Below, in pieces: positions 26,134 through 35,738 of a DNA stretch of 64,000 bases. The translations under genes and the position numbers were made by a program. Source of the stretch: Streptomyces seoulensis (GTDB taxonomy: Bacteria; Actinomycetota; Actinomycetes; Streptomycetales; Streptomycetaceae); assembly GCF_004328625.1 (NCBI RefSeq), contig NZ_CP032229.1:6076001-6140000 (forward strand), given 5' to 3'. The first letter of the stretch is position 1, and each line of letters opens with the position of its first letter. Below the pieces are notes generated by a model. It made no database searches. It saw nothing but the letters and a program-made list of their open reading frames with translations, and was not told the origin of the DNA.

Positions 26134-28218
26134 ATGCGAGCGGACGGCCACGCACACCGGCGGCCCGCGCCCGGCGGGCAGGACACCGACCGGCGCACCA
26201 CCGAACGGCTCTTGCGCGACGGCGCCCGCGAGATCGCCGAGGTCGCCGACGGCGTACGCGCCGTCGCCGAACGCACCGCGGACGCCCTGCTCGCCCCACC
26301 TCACCGACGCGCCGCCCGCCATCCCCGTACGGGACTCACCGCGCGCTGGGCGCTGCTGCGCGTCCTGACGGACCCGCGCGGTCTGGGCGCCCCCGCCGGG
26401 GCCGCGCGCAGAAGGCTCGCCCGGCTGGTCGGCGCCCGCCGGGGCGGGGAGCCGCTGGCCGCGCTGATGGCCGTCACCTCCCTGCGGCTGCGCATCGCCG
26501 CCGTGCTCACCGGCCACCCCGAACTCGCCCGCGACCCCGGCATGCGCCGCCTCACCGAGGCCCTCGGCACCAAGGGCGACCGCGAGGCCGTACGCGCCCT
26601 GCGCACCCTCTTCCGGGACCCCGGCGCCCAGCGCGCTCTCGCCGCGCTCACCCCCGTACTGGACGAACTCCTGCGCGTGCGAGCCCTGTTGGACGCCGAA
26701 CCGATCGTCCGCGCGGAACCCGAGATCCACGCGGGCCAGGGCACGGCCGAGGCGGTGAGCCTCACCGACCGGGAGAAGCAGACACTCGCCACCGAGGGCT
26801 CGCTGCTCGGCTTCCTGCGCAACATCGACACCCTCGCCCCCGAGGGCCGCGTCCTCGTGCAGAACGTGCGCGGTCCCGACGGTGTGGTCCGGTACGTCGT
26901 CCAGGCCCCCGGCACCAGTTCCGGCCGCCCCCGGCACGGCTCCCGGCGCGATGTCGTCGGCGCCTGGCGGGAGCAGCTCACCGCCGACTCGCCGTACACC
27001 CGCGCGCTGCGGCCCGCCATCGAGGAGCACGGCATCCCGCGCGGCGCCGAACTCGCCCTGATCGGGCACGGCGAGGGCGGTACCGCACTGCTCAACCTCG
27101 CGCGGGACGCCGGATTCTGCCGCGCCTACCGGCTCACCCACGTCATCGCGGTCGGCGCGCCGGACCCCGCCGGACGCCCCGCCGACCCCCGCACCTGGGT
27201 CGGCCACGTCACCAACGAGCACGACCTCGTCCCGGCGGCCGCCCCCGCCGACCCGCACCCGAACCGGTACGACGCCCGCTACACCGGGCCGACCCGCGCC
27301 TTCCCGGAGTCCCACCTGCTGCGCGAGTACATCGGCCATCTGCGCACCGTCGCCCCCGAGGCCCGCGCGCACCTGGACGAGGCCCTCACACCGTTCCGGG
27401 GCCCCGTCGTGCGCAGCCAGGCGTACCAGCTCAAGGACCCGGCGCACCCCCCCGAGGGCCACCCCTTCCTCACCCTGCCGACCTCCTCGGTGCCGACCAC
27501 CACCGGCCCGGTCGGCGTGCCCGTGCGCTACCAGGACACCGCCGCCGCCCACCTCTGCTTCCCGGTCGACACCGAGGCGGTACGGGCCCTACTGCCCGAC
27601 GTGCCCTGGATGCGGCCCAGCGGCATCGGCCCGCGCACCCTCGCCGTGCTCTCGCTGTACGAGCACCGCTGCTCCACCCTCGGCCCGTACACCGAGATCG
27701 CGCTGTCCGTGCCGGTGGACGACCTGTGGCGGCCCCGCCCGGCCGACTTCGCCACCGACCTGCTGCGCCGCGCCGACCTGCGCCGCACCGGCCGCCACGT
27801 CCTCTCCCTCGCCGTCACCACCGAGGAGGCCCGGGTGGCGGCGCGCGAGCTGTGGGGGCAGCCCGCGATACGCGCCGCCGCCGAGGTCCACCTCACCGGC
27901 CCCCGGCTCCGGCTCAGCGCACCCGGCCTCGGCATCGCCGTCCTCGGCCGCCTCGGACCCGGCGTGCGCTGCCCCGAGCCGGACTGGGCGCTGTACGGGC
28001 GGCGCGGCGACAGCACCGTACGCACCGCGGTCCGCACCTCCGGGCGCCCCCGGCTGCACGCCGGGGCCGGGGTGCGGCTCCGGCTGGACACCGCCGCCGC
28101 CGAACCCATGGCCGGGCAGTTGCGCAGGCTCGGCATCGACACCGCCCGGCCGCTGTTCGTCGTGGCCTGCCCGCAGTTCATGGTCCACCGCGCCGCGGGT
28201 GCCGTCCTGCCGCGCTGA
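26134..28218 (+). CDS. Fusion: alpha/beta-hydrolase-like (Ser to Glu) plus acetoacetate-decarboxylase-like domain
   Basis: 694 aa with GAGGGAG before the ATG. Residues 1-200 are helical and Arg/Ala-rich with no clear family. Residues 240-410 resemble an alpha/beta-hydrolase: RYVVQAPGTSS, then ALIGHGEGGTALLNLA (residues 308-323), HVIAVGAPDP and VTNEHDLVPAA, with SHLLREYIGHL supplying the His. The nucleophile elbow reads G311-H-G-E314-G where GxSxG is expected, so the usual Ser is Glu. Residues 450-694 look like an acetoacetate decarboxylase/DUF2071-type beta-barrel (PVRYQDTAAAHLCFPVDTEA, PYTEIALSVPVDDLW). No signal peptide. It could act on acyl or lipid substrates with the ketosynthase and desaturase genes just downstream, but this is inference. 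Confidence 0.78.
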   Translation: MRADGHAHRRPAPGGQDTDRRTTERLLRDGAREIAEVADGVRAVAERTADALLAPPHRRAARHPRTGLTARWALLRVLTDPRGLGAPAGAARRRLARLVGARRGGEPLAALMAVTSLRLRIAAVLTGHPELARDPGMRRLTEALGTKGDREAVRALRTLFRDPGAQRALAALTPVLDELLRVRALLDAEPIVRAEPEIHAGQGTAEAVSLTDREKQTLATEGSLLGFLRNIDTLAPEGRVLVQNVRGPDGVVRYVVQAPGTSSGRPRHGSRRDVVGAWREQLTADSPYTRALRPAIEEHGIPRGAELALIGHGEGGTALLNLARDAGFCRAYRLTHVIAVGAPDPAGRPADPRTWVGHVTNEHDLVPAAAPADPHPNRYDARYTGPTRAFPESHLLREYIGHLRTVAPEARAHLDEALTPFRGPVVRSQAYQLKDPAHPPEGHPFLTLPTSSVPTTTGPVGVPVRYQDTAAAHLCFPVDTEAVRALLPDVPWMRPSGIGPRTLAVLSLYEHRCSTLGPYTEIALSVPVDDLWRPRPADFATDLLRRADLRRTGRHVLSLAVTTEEARVAARELWGQPAIRAAAEVHLTGPRLRLSAPGLGIAVLGRLGPGVRCPEPDWALYGRRGDSTVRTAVRTSGRPRLHAGAGVRLRLDTAAAEPMAGQLRRLGIDTARPLFVVACPQFMVHRAAGAVLPR

Positions 28219-28240
28219 ACCTCCGCCCCCGGGAGCCGTC

Positions 28241-28558
28241 ATGGTGAGCCACTCCACGCCCACCCACCCGATCGCCGCCGAACTCCTTGACCGAATAGCC
28301 CAGTTGCGCACCGACGCCGACCTGATGGACGACTACGCCCGCCGCCTCCTCGCCACCGCGGCCGCCCTCAGCGGCCGGGTCGCCGCCCCGGAGTGGAGCA
28401 GACCCACCCTGGCCCGCCAGGCCGCCGCCTGCCGCACCACCGCCCGCCAACTCCGCCTCGCCGCAGAGACGTTGCTCAGCCAGAGCGGCCCCCGCCGGTC
28501 CCGGCCCCGCCGCCGCCCCGCCGTGCCCGCCGCGCTCCCGCCCACCGACCGTACCTGA
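28241..28558 (+). CDS. Small helical basic protein, 105 aa, unknown
   Basis: ATG at 28241 with GGGAGC upstream, 22 nt after the fusion gene, so it is probably co-transcribed. The first 85 residues are two long helices (IAAELLDRIAQLRTDADLMD, RLLATAAALSGRVAAPEW, ARQAAACRTTARQLRLAAET) resembling a helical hairpin such as in WXG100-like or small DNA-associated proteins, though no WXG motif is present. The tail is Arg/Pro-rich. I do not recognise the family. Confidence 0.65.
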   Translation: MVSHSTPTHPIAAELLDRIAQLRTDADLMDDYARRLLATAAALSGRVAAPEWSRPTLARQAAACRTTARQLRLAAETLLSQSGPRRSRPRRRPAVPAALPPTDRT

Positions 28559-28668
28559 CGCGCCACGTCAAGGACGTTCGGGCATCCGGGTGGTAGCCCG
28601 TGGCGTCCTGGGCCGAACGGGTCGTGGCGGCCGGGGGAGTGCGCGCGAGGTCCGGATAATCACCGCTC

Positions 28669-29922
28669 ATGCAGCTCGTGAACGCAGGTCAAGCGACCCG
28701 GCGCGCCCCCGTGGCCGTCACCGGACTCGGACTGGTCACCCCGGCCGGCGTCGGACAGGCGGCCGCCTGGGAGGGCCTGTGCGCCGGGACCTCCACGGCC
28801 ACCGCCGACCCCGGACTCGACGGGCTGCCCGTGGCGTTCTCCTGCCAGGTGCCCGACCTCGACGCCCCCCGGCTGCTCGGCCACCGGCTCAGCCGCCGCC
28901 TGGACCGATTCACCACCTTCGCCCTGCTCGCCGCCCGTGAGGCCGTCGCCGACGCCGGACTCACCCCCGGCGACTGGGACGGCCCGCGCATCGGCATCGT
29001 CATGGGCGTCGGCACCGGCTCCATGCAGGGCTGGCAGGCCGAGTTCGACCGGCTCGCCGCCCGCGTCCCCGACCGGGTCTCCCCGCTCGCCCTGCCACGC
29101 AGCGTGCCCAACATGGCCGCCGCCGAGATCGCCCTCGACCTCGGCGCCACCGGACCCAACCTCGTCGTCTCGACCGCCTGCGCCTCCGGCACCAGCGCCA
29201 TCGGGCTCGCCCGCGAGCTGCTGCTCTCCGGCGCCTGCGACCTCGTCCTGGCCGGCGGCAGCGAGTCCGCCCGGCTGCCGATGACCGCCGCCTGCTTCGC
29301 CCAGATGCGCGCCCTGTCCCGCCGCGCCGACGCCCCGCACGAGGCGTCCCGCCCCTTCGACCGCGACCGCGACGGCTTCGTGCTCGGAGAGGGCGCCGCC
29401 GTGCTCGTCCTGGAACGCACCGCCGACGCCCGCGCCCGCGCAGCCCGGCCCACCGCCCTGGTCGCCGGGTACGGCGCCTCCTGCGACGCCCACCACTTCA
29501 CCTCCCCGCATCCCGGCGGCGACGGCGCCGCCCGCGCCATCCGCAGCGCCCTCCTCGACGCCGGGCTCGCCCCCGAGGACGTCGACCACGTCAACGCGCA
29601 CGGCACCTCCACCCCGCAGGGCGACCTCGCCGAGCACAACGCCCTCCACCAGGTCTTCCACCGCCCGCCCCCGGTCACCGCCGTCAAGGGCACCATCGGC
29701 CACGCCATCGGCGGCGCCGGCGCCATCGAGGCCGCCTGCACCGCCCTCACCCTGCGCCACCAGCTCATCCCGCCCACCGCCAACCTGCACACCCAGGACC
29801 CGGCGATCGACCTCGACGTCGTCGCCAAGTCCCCGCGTCCCACGCCGATGCGCGCCGCCATCAGCAGCTCGTTCGGCTTCGGCGGCCAGAACGCCGTACT
29901 CGCCCTCACCGCCGCCGAGTAG
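28669..29922 (+). CDS. Beta-ketoacyl-ACP synthase (KAS II / FabF-like)
   Basis: 417 aa with the thiolase fold. The catalytic triad is complete: Cys171 in STACASGTSAIG, His311 in NAHGTSTPQGD and His345 in KGTIGHAIGGAG. GSMQGWQAEF and SSSFGFGGQNAVLAL complete the family pattern. It is a single-domain condensing enzyme; no ACP, ketoreductase or acyltransferase gene accompanies it, so it would draw ACP from central fatty acid synthesis. A desaturase follows in the same direction after 52 nt, hinting at lipid tailoring rather than a polyketide cluster. Confidence 0.9.
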   Translation: MQLVNAGQATRRAPVAVTGLGLVTPAGVGQAAAWEGLCAGTSTATADPGLDGLPVAFSCQVPDLDAPRLLGHRLSRRLDRFTTFALLAAREAVADAGLTPGDWDGPRIGIVMGVGTGSMQGWQAEFDRLAARVPDRVSPLALPRSVPNMAAAEIALDLGATGPNLVVSTACASGTSAIGLARELLLSGACDLVLAGGSESARLPMTAACFAQMRALSRRADAPHEASRPFDRDRDGFVLGEGAAVLVLERTADARARAARPTALVAGYGASCDAHHFTSPHPGGDGAARAIRSALLDAGLAPEDVDHVNAHGTSTPQGDLAEHNALHQVFHRPPPVTAVKGTIGHAIGGAGAIEAACTALTLRHQLIPPTANLHTQDPAIDLDVVAKSPRPTPMRAAISSSFGFGGQNAVLALTAAE

Positions 29923-29974
29923 CCACCCCCACCGGGCCCACCCAGCGCCCGTGTCCAGCCGAAAGGTCCCGCCC

Positions 29975-30964
29975 GTGCCGGAAGTCCCGGAAGCGCCGCA
30001 GATCCCGGACGCCGTACCGCCCCTCGGCCGGGCGTGGTCCTGGCCGAACGCCGAGCAGATCCTCATCGGGGTCTTCGTCGCCGTCCCCTTCCTCGCGCTC
30101 CTCGCCGCCGTCCCGCTGGCCTGGCGCAACGGGCTCAGCCCGGTCGACGTCGTGCTCGCCGCCGTGTTCTACCTGGTCAGCGGGCTCGGCATCACCGTCG
30201 GGTTCCACCGGTACTTCACCCACGGCTCCTTCAAGGCGCGCCGCCCGCTGCGGATCGCACTCGCCGTCGCGGGGAGCCTCGCCGTGCAGGGGCCGCTGTT
30301 CACCTGGGTCGCCGACCACCGCAAGCACCACCGCTACTCCGACCGCGACGGCGACCCGCACTCGCCCTGGCGCTACGGCCGCACCCCCGGCGCGCTCGCC
30401 AAGGGCATGTTCCACGCCCACCTCGGCTGGCTGTTCGACACCGACCACGCCTCCACCGCCCAGTACGCGCCCGACCTGGAGCGGGACCCGGCGCTGCGGC
30501 TGATCTCCCGGGGCTTCGGGGTGTTCGTGGTGCTCTCGCTGGCGCTGCCCGCCCTGCTCGGGCTGCTGGTCACCGGGACCTGGGCGGGCGCGGCGACGGC
30601 GTTCTTCTGGGCCGGGCTGGTGCGGATCTGCCTGGTGCACCATGTGACCTGGTCCATCAACTCCATCTGCCACGCCGCCGGTTCGCATCCGTTCCGCAGC
30701 CGGGACCGCTCCGGCAACGTGTGGTGGCTGGCCCCGCTGTCGTTCGGCGAGTCCTGGCACAACCTCCACCACGCCGACCCGACCAGCGCCCGGCACGGCG
30801 TCCTCACCGGCCAACTGGACGCCAGCGCCCGGCTGATCCGCTGGTTCGAGGGGCTCGGCTGGGCCTACGACGTGCGCTGGCCGGACGCCGGCCGGATGCG
30901 GGCGCGACGCCGCGAGGGCAAAGCGCCGGAACCGGGAACCGGCGCGCGAGAATTGCGGTCTTAG
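29975..30964 (+). CDS. Acyl-CoA / fatty acid delta-9-type desaturase
   Basis: 329 aa from the GTG at 29975, which has GAAAGG upstream; a GTG at 29951 would add eight residues. Four membrane helices surround the three His boxes that hold the di-iron centre: GFHRYFTHGS, DHRKHHRYSDRDGD and WHNLHHAD, with HHVTWSINSICH between boxes two and three. It is expected to desaturate acyl-CoA or acyl-lipid at position 9 using ferredoxin or a similar donor. It immediately follows the ketosynthase gene. Confidence 0.9.
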   Translation: MPEVPEAPQIPDAVPPLGRAWSWPNAEQILIGVFVAVPFLALLAAVPLAWRNGLSPVDVVLAAVFYLVSGLGITVGFHRYFTHGSFKARRPLRIALAVAGSLAVQGPLFTWVADHRKHHRYSDRDGDPHSPWRYGRTPGALAKGMFHAHLGWLFDTDHASTAQYAPDLERDPALRLISRGFGVFVVLSLALPALLGLLVTGTWAGAATAFFWAGLVRICLVHHVTWSINSICHAAGSHPFRSRDRSGNVWWLAPLSFGESWHNLHHADPTSARHGVLTGQLDASARLIRWFEGLGWAYDVRWPDAGRMRARRREGKAPEPGTGARELRS

Positions 30965-31020
30965 GCACCGTCAACGACCGGGATCGGCCCGGTCGCGTGG
31001 AATCCGGGGAATCGAGACAC

Positions 31021-31518
31021 ATGTCCATCCGCATTCGTACGACTCCGCTGACCGTCACCGCCCTCGCCGCGGGCCTCGCCCTGGCCGCCGTCACCCCGGC
31101 GCTGGCGGGCACCACCTCCACCCCGGCCCGCCCCGCCGCCGCGACCTCCGCCCAGGGCGACCCGCGCAATGTCACCCAGCGGATCACCGACTTCTACGGC
31201 GCCTACATCGACGCCGTCTGGGACACCGAGGACCCGGCGGCGGGCGCCGACGCCAAGGCCCTGCGGAACTTCTACCTCTCCGCGTCCGCCCGCAAGAAGG
31301 TCGACGCCTGGGAGAAGAGGAACCACGCCGACGGCATCCTCTTCGCGCAGAACGTCCCCGTGAAGTGGAAGGTCGCCTACACCGGCTCCGGCATGGGCCA
31401 CGCCACCGCCAGGGTCACGCTGACCTGGAGCGACGGCAAGCACCCCGAGGTCAGCCGGATCGACGTCCAGTCCGACCTGACGACGCGCAAGATCACGGAT
31501 CTGAAGCCGGCGAAGTGA
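31021..31518 (+). CDS. Secreted protein, NTF2-like in outline, 165 aa
   Basis: A Sec signal peptide (MSIRIRTTPLTVTALAAGLA, cleavage after LALA or TPALAG) is followed by a mature domain beginning GDPRNVTQRITDFYGAYIDA. The pattern of an N-terminal helix, YLSASARKKVDAWEKRNHAD, and beta strands VKWKVAYTGSGMGHATARVT and VSRIDVQSDLTTRKITDL is that of a small alpha+beta fold similar to NTF2-like or SnoaL-like domains. No catalytic residues can be assigned. It stands alone, 56 nt after the desaturase. Confidence 0.8.
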   Translation: MSIRIRTTPLTVTALAAGLALAAVTPALAGTTSTPARPAAATSAQGDPRNVTQRITDFYGAYIDAVWDTEDPAAGADAKALRNFYLSASARKKVDAWEKRNHADGILFAQNVPVKWKVAYTGSGMGHATARVTLTWSDGKHPEVSRIDVQSDLTTRKITDLKPAK

Positions 31519-31628
31519 TTCCCGTTCTCTCCGGGTGTGCGGTGTTTCCGGGGGGTACCCGGGGCGTGTCAAATCCACATAAGGACGGGAAGTCCTGAGA
31601 CTGGCGTCCCGTCCCGGGAGGCGCGATC

Positions 31629-32102
31629 ATGACGGAACGAATGCACACCACGATGGAGACGCACCCGGACGTCCTGGAGATGCGGGAGCGCTTCGTGCTC
31701 GCGGAGCGGGCGGCCGCGACGCAAGCGGGACAGGCCGTCGAGGCGATGGCCCTGATCACGGGGCTGTACATGGCGGCGTCCCCGTGGATCACGGGGTTCA
31801 ACGGCCTCACCACCCTCGCGGTGACCAACCTGATCGCGGGCGTCGCCTACGCCCTGCTGATGAGCGGCTTCGGCCATGCCTACGAGCGCACCCACGCCCG
31901 CGCCTGGGCCGCCGCCCTCATCGGCATCTGGATGATCATCTCCCCCTGGGTGGTGGCGGGCAACGTCATCACGACCCGCACGATCATCAGCAACGTCGTC
32001 GCCGGAGCGGTGGGCCTGTGCCTGGCTCTGGCGGCCACAGCGGCCAACCGGGCCGGCGGCCCCCGCCACCGGAACCGGGCGGCCGGGATGATGGGCCGAT
32101 AG
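31629..32102 (+). CDS. SPW-repeat integral membrane protein
   Basis: 157 aa with GGGAGG before the ATG. After a helical N-terminal arm, four membrane helices appear as two repeats, each opening with the SPW motif: LYMAASPWITGFNGLTTLAV and IWMIISPWVVAGNVI. Function of the family is unknown; members are frequent in actinobacteria. A GACGGGA/TCCCGTC inverted repeat lies in the leader (about 31584-31616). Confidence 0.85.
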   Translation: MTERMHTTMETHPDVLEMRERFVLAERAAATQAGQAVEAMALITGLYMAASPWITGFNGLTTLAVTNLIAGVAYALLMSGFGHAYERTHARAWAAALIGIWMIISPWVVAGNVITTRTIISNVVAGAVGLCLALAATAANRAGGPRHRNRAAGMMGR

Positions 32103-32112
32103 AGAACCACAC

Positions 32113-32148
32113 CGGCCGGGACCCGCGACAGCACGCGGGTCCCGGCCG
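32113..32148. terminator. Bidirectional terminator, perfect 15-bp stem
   Basis: CGGCCGGGACCCGCG and CGCGGGTCCCGGCCG pair perfectly across a 6-nt loop (ACAGCA). The hairpin lies between the convergent SPW and arsC genes, 11 nt after the SPW stop. There is no U tract. Confidence 0.62.
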
Positions 32149-32176
32149 ATGGAGTGTCACGTCTCCGCGCCCTTCG

Positions 32177-32590
32177 CTAGGCGGACCGGATGCCGAGGTC
32201 GGCGAGGAGACCGCGGACACGTCGTTCGATGTCGTCACGGATGGGGCGGACGGCGGCCACGCCCTGTCCGGCGGGGTCGTCGAGGGTCCAGTCGAGGTAC
32301 CGCTTGCCGGGGAAGACCGGACAGGCGTCGCCGCAGCCCATGCTGATCACGATGTCCGAGGCGCGTACGGCGTCGGTGGTCAGGATCTTCGGGGTCCGGG
32401 CGGAGAGGTCGATGCCGGCCTCGGCCATCGCCGCGACCACGGCGGGATTGACCGCGTCGGCGGGGGCGGAACCGGCGGACCTCACCTCGACGCGGTTCCC
32501 CGCGAGTTGAGCGAGGAAGGCGGCCGCCATCTGCGAGCGTCCGGCGTTGTGGACGCACACGAACAGGACGGAGGGCTTGGTCTCAGGCAC
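32177..32590 (-). CDS. arsC: Arsenate reductase (low-MW phosphatase type)
   Basis: 137 aa. The N-terminal P-loop VLFVCVHNAGRSQMAAAF carries the nucleophilic Cys and Arg (CX5R). A second Cys cluster MGCGDACPVFPGKRYLDW holds the resolving cysteines, and ending DDIERRVRGLL fits the LMW-PTP fold. It reduces arsenate to arsenite through thioredoxin or mycothiol. Its start overlaps the acr3 stop by eight bases, so arsR-acr3-arsC is one operon. Confidence 0.92.
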   Translation of the reverse strand: MPETKPSVLFVCVHNAGRSQMAAAFLAQLAGNRVEVRSAGSAPADAVNPAVVAAMAEAGIDLSARTPKILTTDAVRASDIVISMGCGDACPVFPGKRYLDWTLDDPAGQGVAAVRPIRDDIERRVRGLLADLGIRSA

Positions 32591-33683
32591 GGGCGGTGTC
32601 CCTGGGGGTGACGGCGGCGGGGGGCGTTGGGAAGCGGTGCCGGGCGGCGAGGGCGACGTGGACCAGGCCGATGAGGACGGGGACCTCGATGAGCGGGCCG
32701 ACCACGCCGGCGAGAGCCTGACCGCTGGTGGCGCCGAAGGTGGCGACGGCGACGGCGATGGCCAGCTCGAAGTTGTTTCCCGCTGCCGTGAAAGCGAGCG
32801 TGGTGGCTTTGGCGTGGTTCAGGCCGACAACTCGTCCCAGCACCATCGATCCGGCCCACATCAGCGCGAAGTAGACCAGCAGCGGGAGCGCGATCCGGGC
32901 GACGTCGAGGGGCCGGGAGGTGATGGCGTCGCCCTGGAGGGCGAACAGCACGACGACGGTGAACAGCAGCCCGTACAGGGCGTACGGTCCGATCCGGGGG
33001 AGGAACCGGGCCTCGTACCAGGCGCGGCCCCTGGCCCTCTCGCCCAAGCGGCGGGTGAGGAACCCGGCGAGCAGCGGGATGCCGAGGAAGACGAGCACCG
33101 AGCGGGCGATCGCCCACCCCGACACGTCCAGTGCGGTCTGCTCCAGGCCGAGCAGGCCGGGCAGGACGGTGAGGTAGAACCAGCCCAGCACGCCGAAGGC
33201 GATGACCTGGAACACCGAGTTGAGCGCGACGAGGACGGCGGCCGCCTCGCGGTCGCCGCAGGCCAGGTCGTTCCAGATGATGACCATGGCGATGCAGCGC
33301 GCCAGCCCGACGATGATCAGCCCGGTGCGGTACTCCGGCAGGCCGGGCAGGAACAGCCAGGCCAGCGCGAACATCAGGGCTGGTCCCACGAGCCAGTTGA
33401 GGACCAGGGAGGGCACGAGCAGGCGCGGGTCGCGGGTGACGGCGTCCAGCCGGTCGTAGCGGACCTTGGCCAGGACCGGGTACATCATCACCAGCAGGCC
33501 GAGCGCGATGGGCAGCGAGACCCCGCTGACGGTGACCCTCGCCAGGCCGTCGCCGAGGCCCGGCAGGAGACGGCCGAGTCCGAGACCGAAGGCCATCGCG
33601 GCGAGGATCCACACGGCGAGGTAGCGGTCAAGGAAGGACAACCGCCCCGCAGGCGCCTCAAGTCGAGGCTGCCGCACGCTCAC
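32583..33683 (-). CDS. acr3: ACR3-family arsenite efflux permease
   Basis: 366 aa from the GTG at 33683, which overlaps the arsR stop (GTGA). Ten membrane helices are visible. The family cysteine lies in LARCIAMVIIWNDLACGD, and the second conserved Glu/Asn region is AGNNFELAIAVAVATFG. It exports arsenite (and possibly antimonite) using the proton gradient. It works with ArsC from the coupled downstream gene. Confidence 0.92.
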   Translation of the reverse strand: MSVRQPRLEAPAGRLSFLDRYLAVWILAAMAFGLGLGRLLPGLGDGLARVTVSGVSLPIALGLLVMMYPVLAKVRYDRLDAVTRDPRLLVPSLVLNWLVGPALMFALAWLFLPGLPEYRTGLIIVGLARCIAMVIIWNDLACGDREAAAVLVALNSVFQVIAFGVLGWFYLTVLPGLLGLEQTALDVSGWAIARSVLVFLGIPLLAGFLTRRLGERARGRAWYEARFLPRIGPYALYGLLFTVVVLFALQGDAITSRPLDVARIALPLLVYFALMWAGSMVLGRVVGLNHAKATTLAFTAAGNNFELAIAVAVATFGATSGQALAGVVGPLIEVPVLIGLVHVALAARHRFPTPPAAVTPRDTARA

Positions 33684-34048
33684 GATGCGGCTCCGGCGGG
33701 GCGGGTGAGGATCGCCGCGAGACGGTCGGTCGTCTCCGGCAGCAGGCGGTAGTACACCCAGGTCCCGCGCCGCTCGGAGTCGATGAGTCCGGCCTGCTTG
33801 AGCAGCTTGAGGTGATGGGAGATCGTCGGCTGCGACAGGTCGAACGCCGGGGTCAGGTCGCAGACGCACACCTCGCCGCCCGCCCCGGAGGCGATCATCG
33901 ACAGCAGCCTCAGGCGCACCGGGTCGCCCAGCGCCTTGAACACCTTGGCCAGGGAGTCGGCCTGCTCCTCGTCCAGCGGCGTGGACAGCAGACCGGGGCC
34001 GCAGTCCCCGGCGCCCCGGCCCAGCGCCACGACTTCTTGTTTCGACAT
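33680..34048 (-). CDS. arsR: ArsR-family metalloregulator
   Basis: 122 aa. Winged HTH: DEEQADSLAKVFKALGDPVR, then CVCDLTPAFDLSQPTISHHL, KLLKQAGLIDSERRGTWVYY. The CVCDL cysteines at the start of the recognition region match the classic As(III) site of ArsR (CxC). Further Cys and Asp residues near the N-terminus (GAGDCGPGLL) could add a ligand. It represses its own operon and probably the divergent arsI. Confidence 0.92.
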   Translation of the reverse strand: MSKQEVVALGRGAGDCGPGLLSTPLDEEQADSLAKVFKALGDPVRLRLLSMIASGAGGEVCVCDLTPAFDLSQPTISHHLKLLKQAGLIDSERRGTWVYYRLLPETTDRLAAILTRPAGAAS

Positions 34049-34089
34049 TCCTCTATGTTGACGTTTTTCGATCCAGGGCGCAAGGTTGC

Positions 34090-34105
34090 ATCGACCGAGA
34101 TCGAT
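34090..34105. promoter_or_regulatory. Candidate ArsR operator
   Basis: ATCGA-ccgaga-TCGAT is a perfect 5-bp inverted repeat in the 79-nt arsR/arsI divergent region, 23 nt before the arsI ATG. A further TCGAT occurs at about 34068. One dimer here could control both directions. Confidence 0.45.
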
Positions 34106-34127
34106 ACAGCCTGACAGGGAGACCGGT

Positions 34128-34583
34128 ATGTCCCGTGTTCAGCTTGCCCTCAACGTCGCCGACCTGGAAGCCTCGGTGACCTTCTACTCCAAGCTCTTCG
34201 GCGCGGAGCCGGCCAAGCGCCGCCCCGGCTACGCCAACTTCGCCCTCACCGAGCCCCCGCTCAAGCTCGTCCTCATCGAAGGCGACCCCGGCCAGGACAC
34301 CCGCCTCGACCACCTCGGCGTCGAAGTCCCCTCCACCGCCGAGGTCGACGCCGCGACCACCCGCCTCAAGGACGCCGGACTCGCCGCCTTCGAGGAGAGC
34401 GACACCTCCTGCTGCTACGCCCTCCAGGACAAGGTCTGGGTCCACGGACCCGGCAAGGAGCCCTGGGAGGTCTACGTCGTCAAGGCCGACACCGACCGAC
34501 TGACGAAGGACGCCGACACGACAGCCGAGGCGTGCTGCGACAACACCTGGGACCGGAGCCGGCGCCCGGCGGTGACGTCGTGA
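34128..34583 (+). CDS. arsI: ArsI/CadI-type organoarsenical C-As lyase
   Basis: 151 aa of the vicinal-oxygen-chelate (glyoxalase/extradiol dioxygenase) fold. The expected Fe(II) ligands are present: Gln5 (RVQLALNV), His62 (RLDHLGVEV) and Glu114 (PWEVYVVK). The arsenic-binding vicinal pair Cys95-Cys96 lies in DTSCCYALQDKVW, and a second pair Cys136-Cys137 lies in the tail. ArsI splits the C-As bond of trivalent methylarsenicals with O2. The same family includes cadmium-induced CadI, but location next to ars genes favours ArsI. It converges with the aldo/keto reductase, seven bases apart. Confidence 0.87.
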   Translation: MSRVQLALNVADLEASVTFYSKLFGAEPAKRRPGYANFALTEPPLKLVLIEGDPGQDTRLDHLGVEVPSTAEVDAATTRLKDAGLAAFEESDTSCCYALQDKVWVHGPGKEPWEVYVVKADTDRLTKDADTTAEACCDNTWDRSRRPAVTS

Positions 34584-34590
34584 GCCGCGA

Positions 34591-35580
<990 letters not shown>

Positions 35581-35663
35581 GTGTGTTCCAGCCTTTCGCA
35601 CGCGCTCGATCGTCACGCCGGACGATTTCGGGCCCCTACATCCATCTAGCGACGGATCTGGCC

Positions 35664-35691
35664 GCCCGGCATCCCGTGGGGGACGCCGGGC
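35664..35691 (-). terminator. Hairpin ending the conservon operon
   Basis: GCCCGGC (35664-35670) and GCCGGGC (35685-35691) enclose a short inner TCCC/GGGGA stem. It lies 47 nt beyond the last P450 stop, in the 158-nt gap before the aldo/keto reductase gene. Confidence 0.5.
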
Positions 35692-35738
35692 ACCGGAGCG
35701 ACTGCGACGCTACGAGCTGAAGCGCGCTCGAAGTCAAG

